Origin: Rhizoclosmatium globosum
Taxonomy: Eukaryota; Chytridiomycota; Chytridiomycetes; Chytridiales; Chytriomycetaceae
Direction of reading: 5' to 3'
NCBI GenBank assembly: GCA_002104985.1
Contig: MCGO01000258.1
Coordinates: 1-46,733 of the forward strand
DNA length: 46,733 bases
Each line of letters begins with the position of its first letter. The stretch's first letter is position 1. Under the pieces are notes generated by a model. It made no database searches. It was not told the DNA's origin and was given only the letters and a program-made list of their open reading frames with translations. Shown piece after piece: positions 1 through 8,998 of this stretch. The position numbers and the translations under genes were made by a program.

Positions 1-338
1 TGACCGAATTGAGTGGAGGACAGAGGTTTGTTCTTTCACATCAACTGTAACCCAATTGACAATTTTGTAGGTCATTGGTTGCACTGTCTCTCATCCTTGC
101 TCTTCTCCAATTCAAACCAGCACCTATGTACATCTTGGATGAAGTTGATTCAGCATTGGACGAGTCTCACACTCAAAACATTGGACAATTATTAAAGAAT
201 AGGTTCAAGGGTGCTCAATTCATCTTGGTTTCATTGAAAGATGGAATGTACACAAATGCAAATGTGTTGTTCAGAACTAAGTTTCGGGATGGTGTTTCCA
301 CCATTGAGGTTTGTTGTTACAATGCCAATAATAGATGA
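1..338 (+). CDS. SMC2: Condensin subunit SMC2, 3' end (partial)
   Basis: C-terminal ATPase half-domain of SMC2, the condensin ATPase that compacts mitotic chromosomes. The ABC signature LSGGQR is split by an intron at 26-70 (GTTTGT...TTGTAG). Joining the exons gives signature, then the helix [14 protein letters not shown], then Walker B with its catalytic acid ([11 protein letters not shown]) and the SMC2-typical SHTQNIG. The stretch [20 protein letters not shown] follows, as in SMC2 rather than SMC4. The stop at 336-338 lies past the conserved end. A GTTTGT donor near 309 could instead splice to a TAA near 346 and end the protein just after STIE. The 5' part lies outside the window. The transposon block begins directly downstream. 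Family assignment is firm; the last residues are not. Confidence 0.93.
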
Positions 339-706
339 AGCAATAGTAACTTTCAAATCCAGAGGTTTACCCAAAACAACTTTGTTATTAAGGGAAAAGG
401 CCACACTTGAATAGTTCTAATTAATAATAAAACTGGTCTCTCCCCATTCCTTGCTCAAGACTCTTGGTATTATAGTGAACAGAGGTAGGCTTCAACAAGA
501 AACAAGTTAGAGTCTTGAATTTTAAGTGATTTTGGGTAAGTGTGTTGAAGAGGAGTCAGCTGCAGGGCTGGTGAATAGAGGAAAAGAATCGCAAAAATTT
601 GACACAATAAGTATAATGTTAAGATTTAAATGTTAAGTAAGTATAGTTTATTTAAATATAATGTTGGTGTATTTAAACGAAATACCAAATTTGTTTAATA
701 TCTTGT
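339..706. other. Non-coding stretch downstream of SMC2
   Basis: AT-rich DNA with no supported gene. It holds the presumed 3' untranslated region of SMC2 and, from about 600, TTTAAAT-rich sequence that probably belongs to the 3' flank of the adjoining Tc1 relic. I looked for terminal inverted repeats matching the far side of that relic and found none convincing. Confidence 0.5.
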
Positions 707-1183
707 CTAACGTCCTTTGACTCTTACACATTCTTCCAATCTGTTATGAATAGATAATAAAAGAGAATCACAAAGAGAGCTGTCAATTTCCTCCCATACT
801 GCAAATATCTGTTCAATTAACTCATCCCGACTGCGAGTTTTTGTCTCCAAACCTTCAAAATATGCCATAAATTCTCAATTGGGTTCAGATCCAGGCTACT
901 TGGGGGCCATTCAAGGACTGGAACATGTTCTCGAGCAAGATATTCTGTGATGGAGTTTGCTTTGTGGCAGGCAGCATTGTCTTGCATAAAGACCAAATCA
1001 ACCCCAAAATCCCTCTTTGCCGCGTGTACTTCAGGTATTAGATACCTCCTTATTCTTCTGGTACTCACAGAACCATTGTTGTAGCACCCCTGGTTTCTTT
1101 CCCAATTTCTGAGCTATAATATCCCAAGGTATGTTGCCCTTGTGCAGGTCAAGAATTTGTTGTTTTTCAAATTCAGTATACAT
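707..1183 (-). mobile_element. Tc1/mariner transposase relic, internally deleted
   Basis: Remnant of a Tc1-like DDE transposase read on the minus strand. It begins at an ATG (1183) with a helix-turn-helix start (MYTEFEKQQILDLHKGN...WDIIAQKLGKKPGV). It then jumps in another frame to the catalytic core with the second aspartate (FMQDNAACH) and the glutamate (DLNPIENLW), 34 residues apart as in DD34E elements. A further one-base shift near 845 leads to a Tc1-type C-terminus (RDELIEQIFAVWEEID) and a stop at 707-709. Only about 160 residues remain of roughly 340. The middle, with the first catalytic aspartate, is missing, so the copy cannot be active. Family membership rests on the QDNAxCH and DLNPIENLW motifs. 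Confidence 0.85.
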
Positions 1184-2449
1184 TTTTTATTTGTCAGTTT
1201 TTTGCAAGACAGACTGTACAAAATGAACAATCTGATTGACACTGTTGACAACAACATTACTACCCTTATCTCATTCTCACATGATGAAGGATGATGAAGT
1301 GAGATGCCCCAGCTCCAGTGCGGTTCTTTGGAAATCAGCAAACCCCTCTCCCTCAAACACCTTCCTGCAGCCCTTATCAAAAACTACTTCTGGAAAGGGA
1401 GAAAAAATTTGGAAATAGCCATGTATTTAACAGATCTGCATGATGTGCCACCTATTTTGTGCTGTATGCTCATCCGCTGTCATAGTCCAGAGGCAGTGAA
1501 GTGGCGTCTGACATAATGGAACCTCTGCCAAAGCACTGTCCAGTACAAAGCTGTTAAAGAAGCTATTCAAGAGCAACATGAATTTGTTATTGAGTTAGAA
1601 GGAGAAAAAGAAAGATTGGAACCCTAGAGATGACTAGAGTCTTAAAAGAAAACACAAGCTCTTTGCTAAAGAGTCAGTTCCATCATACTGAGGAAAGCAA
1701 ATTAATGTATTGAACAGAGACACTAATAAAAGGTGAAAACATCAAATTCTGGACTAGGGTGGATGATCATTTATCTCAAATTTAGTGCACATTTCAGTGA
1801 AATCCACATCAAAATGATGCTCACCACTTTTCAAGGTCGGTCAGCCCTCCCAGCACCCTCCCAGACTGCCAACACCAACTTTGCCGACGTCAAAAATTTA
1901 ATATTAAAAGATTATGCTGGGCAAGATGGTGTTGTAACTCCAGAGAAACTTGATATATGTCACTAAAATCTGTATTTATTTGCAGCGTAAAGCTTGTCAG
2001 ATACGACAAAAGCAGGACGTAAATAAAAACTGGGCATAAAAAAGAGTAGAATGCAATTAAAGACAGCAAGATGAACGCAGCAGTAATTGATTAATGAGAC
2101 AAATTTGTGACAAACAGATACAGAACAAGGGACTACAATGCCCTATGAATCTCTTTTTAACTTCAACTGCATCAATTTGCGTATTTCCTGCCTTGACGGT
2201 AATTGCATGGAGATTGAACCATCTAAAAATACTTTCTCAGACAGAAACTGCAACACCAGTATAATGTACAAAAAGACGCAGTCCCACCTCCGCGTGTCTG
2301 CCATGTTGGTTGCTGGGATCATAGAGTGGAGACATGCAGAGGCTGGGAAAGTTTTGGGGAGGGAGCGAAGGAGGAGGAGTCGCACAGGAGTTGCAACAAT
2401 GCCAACGGAGCAAAACAGCTGCAAAACAGCGGAAAAGTCAAGTAGTTGA
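1184..2449. other. Unassigned repeat-like DNA between two element relics
   Basis: No gene could be supported here. There are short open stretches on the plus strand, for example about 1304-1516 and 1733-1966. The latter includes FADVKNLILKDYAGQDG but matches nothing I recognise. A GC-richer segment at about 2280-2450 may be the 5' untranslated region of the retrotransposon that follows. The stretch could hold decayed mobile-element sequence. Confidence 0.35.
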
Positions 2450-2614
2450 CTGCGGAACAGCAAAGCCCGAAACAGGAGCCCGAAGAGACACAAAACTCGG
2501 AGACGCTCTTCACCAACCCCCAAACAAACCAACCTCAACAACCCAACACAAATACTAACAACCCACCACCTCAACAACAACCTAGGAGCCATAAATACAA
2601 CAAAACAAAACAAA

Positions 2615-4878
2615 ATGGTCGAAACAGATCTACCAGAACTACCAGACATGGGAAACGGAACAACACACCTACCCCTCCACAACGCAAAACAACAACAGGC
2701 ACAACAGCCAGACAAAACACACTGGAAGGAAAGTGAGGGACTGTTGAGGGAGGCGCAACAGCCATACGCAACCTACCAACATGACAGAAACTCAATGCTG
2801 GCACCAACCAAGGCAGAAGAGCCAACACCACCACCCAGCAAAAGGCAAAACAGTCAACATCAGGGAGACAGTCAATACAGAGGAGGCAACACCCAACATT
2901 TATTAACACCTACAACTCAACATTACAATAAACACTATTCAACTTCCATATCAAACACTGTAGAAACAAAAAAGAATAAACAACAAGATAAATGCACAAA
3001 GAAGGACGAGAGGGAAAGAAAGAAAGAAATGAAAGGAGGTGGCAGACAAAAAACAAATAAAGAACAAAGTAGAACAAGAACAAACCAACTGCGCAAAACC
3101 AAACTGCGCAGTCCGTGGAAACTGTGCAAAGGGCAGGAAATACTCAGCAAGGAGTTGAAAGGGACACAAAAGCAAGCACCAAAATGCCCTCTCCCACCAC
3201 TCAACCGGACAACCACAATGACCAACCAATACACCATTGACATCTACCACGCAGACCTAAGTGACTACACGTTTGGCGACGCAAACAGCCTGTCCAAGTT
3301 GTCCACCAGAATACACTGTCACACCTTACCGCAAGTACACAACACTGCTGTGCAACAAGGATAATGCCAAGAGGGTAAGACAGGCACACTCCAAACAAAC
3401 AACACAAACTGGGAAACTAACCAGCCAACAGATCATCTACTCACTCCCCTTTGCACAACGAACCCACCCAACCAACCCGTTCACCATCGTCGCACTCAGC
3501 CTCACCCATCTTGACCTCAGCAACTACCACCAAACCACCATCGAAGACGAAATCAGCGACTTCATCTACAATGTGCTCAAGGAGGAAGTCGAGGACGTTC
3601 ACATCTACTGCAAAGCCAAAACCCCCCACCGGCTACATCATCTGCAACAGTGAGGCCCAATTCAGAAACCTCCTTGACGACCCTATGTACAGCTACATCA
3701 CCAACCTTCCAAACATCAACATACAGCTACATAACCCAGCCACAGACCTCTCCACCTCTAAAGAAGACCTCAAAATCCGTGGAACGTGGTTCAGACCAGA
3801 AAAGCATCCCCTCTGTGCTGAAGACTTCATGCCAACTACCAAGTGTGGCGTCAACAGCATCTTCATCAGCAACAATTGTGTTCTTCTACTCCATCGCTCT
3901 GCTCTGCAGGCCAAGGCCATGAATAGTGTCACCAGCCAAACTACAAACAAAGGCCCCAACAACATCAAGCAGTGGGATTTGTTGTCAACTCGGTGTACGG
4001 GAACACAAGGATTGTAGTGAATGTGGGCAACACCATGAAACGGAGGAGTGTGAACTGTTCCAGGAACGAGTGGAAGGGCTCTGCCACCGGGTACAAGGGA
4101 TACACTTCAACAACTTCAGCAAAAAAGAAGTAGAGTTGGCCTTCTTCAAAATTGCAGCAGACAAAGGAAAGACTCAAGGGAAATGGATCAAAAACAAGAA
4201 CAAGTATGATGTCCTAAATATGAGGGGACTGAAGGGACTGGTGCCAGAACTGAGGGAGTACCAGAGACTCTGGGACATTGGTTCACTCCCAAGATCCCAG
4301 CCAACTAACAACTACCACAACCCCCCAACAACCAACACAGCCCCAGGCACCATGACCATCACCAAATACCAACCCCGCCACTGGGCCTCAGGCAACACCA
4401 CACAACCACAAGCAGCCAAGACCCAACCAATCCAAACAACAACATGGAGACTATGCTCCAGACCATCCTTGCCAGATTGCAACCACTGGAGACACTATCA
4501 ACCCAAGCCACTTCACTGGGTAACTTAACTAACACCCTCAGCTCCAAGATCACCCACATGGAATCCAGGCTCCAGCACCTTGACTACCGTGTGGAAACAA
4601 TGGTTTCCAGCAACAAGGGCAACTGTAACAATGGATACCAGAGCCAAGACGACATAGAAAGCCACTGTAACAAGAAAGCCACCAGCCGTTCCAACCAATC
4701 CAACTGTGCCAATCATGAACCCATTGTCGTCTCATCCCCCGACAACTATAACAACCAAGACAAGGAAATCCTTGACGTCGCCAACAACAAACTGCTCAAC
4801 ACCCCAACCAAGTTGTCCATGGATGAGAACGCTGAGGGACCCAGTAACCAAACCAAGACCAACAACATATTTAAATAA
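2615..4878 (+). pseudogene. Retrotransposon ORF1-like remnant with Cys/His knuckle
   Basis: Series of overlapping plus-strand frames that read as one broken ORF1. The first part (from 2615) is low-complexity and rich in Q, T, N and K. A folded-looking section follows after a frame change near 3300 (FTIVALSLTHLDLSNYHQTT, then IYNVLKEEVEDVHIYCKAK). A third frame carries the stretch YITNLPNINIQLHNPATDL. A knuckle-like motif at 4013-4051 reads CSECGQHHETEEC. The frame from 4444 to 4878 is predicted coiled coil (LQPLETLSTQATSLGNL), which may be a separate ORF or the ORF1 tail. At least three frame changes are needed, so it is not functional as it stands. Assignment depends on its position before an endonuclease and on the knuckle. 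Confidence 0.55.
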
Positions 4879-5010
4879 AAATCAAATATTTATTAACAAC
4901 TATTCAATAAGGAAAGAAAGAATTAAGAAAACTTTGTAAAAGAGGAGGAAAAAAGTAAGGAGGAATCAACCAAAAAAAGAAAGAGGATCACAGGAAGACC
5001 AACACACCAC

Positions 5011-5849
5011 AATGGAAAAAGAGGTTGAAGAAAAGAGAAGGCTAGAAATCAGAGAAGTGACAAGAAACATGAACACCACAAAAATCAACAAGGACAGTGA
5101 CATTGAAAATATTACTAACAACCAAGTCTGCGATCAGCAGGGGTGGGAATGATAATAAGGTCAGACTTTGCAAAACATGCACTGTAATACTTCAAGTAAA
5201 AGGCAGAGAGATAAGAATAAAAACACATTGGCCAAACACCACCAACCACCCAGAACACCAAAACCTCACAAACAAAGTCAAAGAATACATACAAGAGGAT
5301 CAAGCAAAAGGGCAAGAAAGTATATTCCTGGGAGATTAGAACACAACAGTAGACAGACTACTTGACCGTTTCCCAGTACAATTACAAGAACCGCAACAAG
5401 GAATCCTGGCAACAATGAAAGACAGCAATATGGCAGACACCTATTGCCAATACAACCCAGAAACTATCAAATACTCAAGAGAAAGTGCAGACGGAAGCTC
5501 CAAGTCAAGAATTGAAGCAACATACCCTTCAACAAACTTGGCAGAAAGAACTGCTCACTGTGAAATCCTCACAGAGATGTTTGCATTAAGTGAATCAGAT
5601 CATGTACCAATGGTTGCATCCTTTGACCTTACTGGCTGGTTTCAGAAAGCACCCAAACCTTATACCATAATGAGGAGAGTAGTGAACTTCAGAGCAGCAA
5701 CAACCAAAGAAAAGGAAAACACAACCCAACAATGTGAAAAGGCAACCAAAGAAATGCTAAAAAACTTGGTTAAAGAAACCAAACAAATGATTGCGGGCTG
5801 CCCAGACAGAATGGAGGCACACACCACAAATGCAAACAACATCAAATGA
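5011..5849 (+). pseudogene. APE-type endonuclease remnant of a LINE ORF2
   Basis: Broken endonuclease/exonuclease/phosphatase domain. An ATG at 5011 opens a charged frame, followed by a shift into the frame from 5097. The GDxN active-site motif is recognisable as FLGD followed by a TAG at 5337-5339 and then NTTVD; the TAG sits where Trp is expected, so a G-to-A nonsense change is likely. After it comes the substrate-contact motif (SKSRIEATYPS) and the catalytic SDH motif (LSESDHVPMVASFD). These three motifs in this order are characteristic of APE-like endonucleases of non-LTR elements, which nick target DNA. Further stops follow the domain near 5849. Confidence 0.7.
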
Positions 5850-6216
5850 GCACCACCTGGCAGTAAATACACCCTATGTGACCTAAGGGAAAGAAACTAC
5901 GTTTGAGAAGTCACAAGTAAATACGCTACAGAACTTGAACACAAAATAACAGATATCCTTGTGACAACATTACCAACCAAAATAATGGGAACAAACAAAC
6001 AAACATAAGAGGAAAGACTAGCTGCAGAGTGGGCTAGATTTGACAAAACAATCGGACGTGCAATAGTAGAGGCTAGTTGCGCAACTAATGGTGAGGTGAC
6101 AAAAGAGACAATCCTGACAATTGAAACACTCTGCGTAAAACTACAACACAAATGGACAACTGTGACACCAGAACACTCCAACAAGATACATGAAAAACCA
6201 GACATCTACATGCAAC

Positions 6217-7228
6217 TGCAAGGAAACAGTCATTGCTGTTATCCCAATCTGCAACTCTTGCAATTGGATTATAGCAGAGAGCTCAACTCAATTCAACATT
6301 TAAATGGAATTTTCAATAACAATCACACCTTGCAAGAAGTCCTAAGGATGTCCCTGCAAAATTACCAAAACTGGTTGTTGTACCAAGACTGTATCCAGAT
6401 GTATATGTCTGTCAAAATTAACAAGCTGGATATTCCATTTGGGATGGCTACTAGTATTACCGACGAGTTCAAGACATGTTCACTATTTCACTGGTTTTTG
6501 ATATGTTCTATTCAAGAATGCACAAGAAATGAATCACTTGTTCTTTTACGATGTTACAGATCTCTCTGATTGTTGGAATCAAAAACTTAATCCTATCAAT
6601 AAAGAAGAGCCGTTGCAACATATGAGTGAAATCAGTGCAGAAAATAGATGTTATTCATTCCAGGAAATTGTGGATCACTTCAGTAAGTTAAATAATAGTT
6701 GGGCTGTTGTATGTTGCTCTCAGAAAGGAAGACCACTCTTGTTCTTGTCAACAAATTGTGAGCTGGGGGTTCCTTGTGCTCATAATTATGCAGCCAATTG
6801 CAGTAACTTTTGCGGCTTTTGTATCAGTTTGATCAAAGAGTGGTGCTACAGGGAAGAAGTTCAGCAGTCTAACAAAACGTTGCAACACTCAATGTCAAGT
6901 CCTGTTATTTCCATTCAATCAAGTTCCAGATTTTGATTGCAAGAGGGAGTCCGGCAAACATTTAATGGACTCAGTGATGGGATTGTTGGCAGCTGCAGCT
7001 TCAACCCAAGATCATTTGCAGTGCATTGACGAGATCAACACTGTAGCATTTCATGCACAAGTGGTGGAAACTTCTGATTTTGTTGCCAAAGCTGCTATCC
7101 AACTCAATAACCCATCTGTCACAAATTCTGTATTTTTGCTGTTGCACCAGTTGAAAGATGTCGTCAAAACTTCAATTGATATTAAGGATTTAGAATGGCG
7201 TCAGCAGGCTGGGAGGCAGCAAAAATAA
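6217..7228 (+). other. Unidentified open frames, probably a decayed gene or element
   Basis: Three consecutive plus-strand open stretches (to 6569, 6529-6936 and 6965-7228) lie in different frames. The second contains a Cys-rich run (CSQKGRPLLFLSTNCELGVP, then CAHNYAANCSNFCGFC). The third, open from about 6935 through VPDFDCKRESGKHLMD, runs on as MGLLAAAASTQDHLQCIDEI to a stop at 7228. I recognise no family. Codon-like continuity across the breaks suggests one ancestral protein of 300 or more residues, interrupted by shifts or by unrecognised introns. It abuts the end of the LINE relic on one side and points toward the two minus-strand ORFs on the other. Confidence 0.35.
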
Positions 7229-7669
7229 TGTATTCTCTATGCAACAGAAGAGGGGAGGACTGCAGGAAAGAAATTAAAGCTGCAGAAGGGTGAAAAATGA
7301 GCTTATACTAGTGGAAACTGTTGAGAAAAGCGACATAATTGACTGTGTGTAAAAAATTAAGAGTGTAAAATACATGTTCACGTCACATTACCAACAACAA
7401 ACTTTTGAATTGCCAGCTAAGCAGGCTCCTGGAAGCAGTGTGGAAACTTTTCTACTCAAATCCACAGTGACTCCTGGGAGGAGAATGTTGTCTGGCTCCC
7501 ATGTGAGTCACATTGGGTGGGTGTAATATCCTGAAAACTATTCTTATTTATTATTTTTTTTGTGAGAGAATGAAATATGAAGTGTCACAAATATCAACAA
7601 ATCAAAAGTTATCTCTTATTTTCTTTCTTTAATAATCAGAAAAATGCCGAAGCAATAAATTCAATTTCC
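7229..7669. other. AT-rich spacer, 3' flank of the 439-residue ORF
   Basis: No gene is seen. On the minus strand an AATAAA hexamer lies at 7547-7552, about 118 bp beyond the stop of the ORF ending at 7670, next to a T-run on the plus strand. This would suit a polyadenylation site for the minus-strand transcript. The plus-strand half is probably the tail of the decayed frames upstream. Confidence 0.4.
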
Positions 7670-8989
7670 TCAATCAAATATAAAGGGGAAGCACCCAATT
7701 TCTACGTTATTCTTCTGTATTGCTTTGTGATTGCTTCTGTCAGGATTTGGCACAAAATGTATTTTACTCATTGTACTCAAAGTTGCTGGTCCTCCTACAG
7801 TCATGCTATTTTGGTGTTTTGGTTGTGTGTCTGTGCATTTTTGTGAGTCTTTTTCAATTAATTTGAGGTTGTGCAATACTATTATACCCAGCTTTTTGAT
7901 TTGGTTTAAATCTTCTGCTGCTAACCCAGTTACTGTCAACTCAAATCCTGACGACAAGACTGGATATCCACAACTTACAACTGGAAGTCGTTGCTTGAAA
8001 ATGTTATCCAGTTTGTCTGATTTTGAGGCAAGACCTTGAACATTGACATAGTTTTCAGGAGCAAGTAATTCTTCTACCTGTTTTAATTTTTCTTCAGCGT
8101 GTTTGAGAGATTGTGTGTATGATTCACTGGCACTGTTATTGTTTTCACTTTGTATTTCTTGAATTGTTTTCCAAAGATTGTTTCTTTTTTCTTTTAGATC
8201 TTTTCCTATATCTTCATTTTCATATTTGATGGCGTATTCAATCTCCTCTTTGAGTTCTGCAAGAGTACTTCTGATTTCTGAGTGTATTGGATCAGAAATA
8301 TTTTTCATTTCATTTTCTTCCATTTGTTTGTTCTCAGGCAAATTTTTCTCTAATGAGTATGTGGCATTATTACTTAAAAACATCAAGTGCTTGATTTCTC
8401 TTTCAACAGCTACCCAATACATCTCTCTGGCAGATCCTTTCTTCTTCTTTCCCTCCTCAATAAATTTCTGCACACAATTTGGACAAACTAATCGCCGATG
8501 TGTTTGGAACATACTTGTTGCAAGAACATAAAACTTAGAAAAATCTCCTTGGTCACTTCCTGGAGGTTTGCTTCTTTTGCAGTTAAAGTCTAGTTCCACC
8601 ATGGCCAACACATATTTCTCTTCATGCTCTTCTTTGGCCTCATACTGTCCTTGGAGAAAGGCAGTCTCTAACTTAACTTTTGCTTCACCATTAATTTTTT
8701 TGGAATGCTTTACAGACACAGGTACCCTGATACACCAAGTTTTAATTGTGGAAGTACTTTTCATTATAATATTTGATGACTGTGTACCATGATTTTTGAG
8801 GGTTAGAAGGGAAATTGCAAATCCTGTGTTACAGCGACAGCAAGCATCAAAGTTATTTCGGCCAAAGTATTTGTGATCATCATATGGTTGACGGCAGCAA
8901 AAGTATGTTTCATGGGCTGGGTGGTAATGGTGCTTTATCATGTGTTTCACAAGTCCCCAATCATTGTCTTCTTCTCCTATGCATTTCAT
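7670..8989 (-). CDS. Unidentified 439-residue Cys-rich/coiled-coil protein
   Basis: Long uninterrupted frame starting at an ATG (8989) and not assignable to a known family. Residues about 20-55 are rich in His and Cys (HHYHPAHETYFCCRQPYDDH, then CCRC), and a CxxC pair follows (LVCPNCVQKF), so one or two metal-binding modules are plausible. The middle third is highly charged and predicted coiled coil (LAELKEEIEYAIKYENEDIG). A more globular C-terminal section includes PVVSCGYPVLSSGFELTVTG. No introns are needed. The start codon lies three codons after the stop of the next upstream ORF and in the same frame, so this could be the C-terminal part of one larger protein. Setting inside transposon debris suggests mobile-element or lineage-specific origin. 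Confidence 0.55.
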   Translation of the reverse strand: MKCIGEEDNDWGLVKHMIKHHYHPAHETYFCCRQPYDDHKYFGRNNFDACCRCNTGFAISLLTLKNHGTQSSNIIMKSTSTIKTWCIRVPVSVKHSKKINGEAKVKLETAFLQGQYEAKEEHEEKYVLAMVELDFNCKRSKPPGSDQGDFSKFYVLATSMFQTHRRLVCPNCVQKFIEEGKKKKGSAREMYWVAVEREIKHLMFLSNNATYSLEKNLPENKQMEENEMKNISDPIHSEIRSTLAELKEEIEYAIKYENEDIGKDLKEKRNNLWKTIQEIQSENNNSASESYTQSLKHAEEKLKQVEELLAPENYVNVQGLASKSDKLDNIFKQRLPVVSCGYPVLSSGFELTVTGLAAEDLNQIKKLGIIVLHNLKLIEKDSQKCTDTQPKHQNSMTVGGPATLSTMSKIHFVPNPDRSNHKAIQKNNVEIGCFPFIFD

Positions 8990-8998
8990 CAGCTAACA

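Larger units (their letters stand above)
2450..6215 (+). mobile_element. Decayed non-LTR (LINE-type) retrotransposon, no reverse transcriptase seen
   Basis: Plus-strand element with an ORF1-like region (Asn/Gln/Thr/Pro-rich, then a Cys/His motif) followed by an apurinic-type endonuclease region, the order expected of a non-LTR retrotransposon. Frames are broken repeatedly by shifts and stops. The plus strand is conspicuously rich in A and C across most of the element. The linker after the endonuclease continues to about 6215 with further stops (WARFDKTIGRAIVEAS...). No reverse transcriptase motif such as F/YxDD was found downstream, so the element is either truncated or interrupted. Element boundaries and target-site duplications could not be fixed. 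Confidence 0.7.

Noticed and set aside
600..1300. Terminal inverted repeats for the Tc1 relic
   Set aside because: The flanks were compared by eye and no convincing inverted match was seen, so element ends are not called.
2143..2715. 190-residue minus-strand frame rich in Cys, Leu and Val
   Set aside because: It is the antisense of the A/C-rich LINE sequence, where few stops occur by composition. It has no domain signature, and the sense strand carries the ORF1 region.
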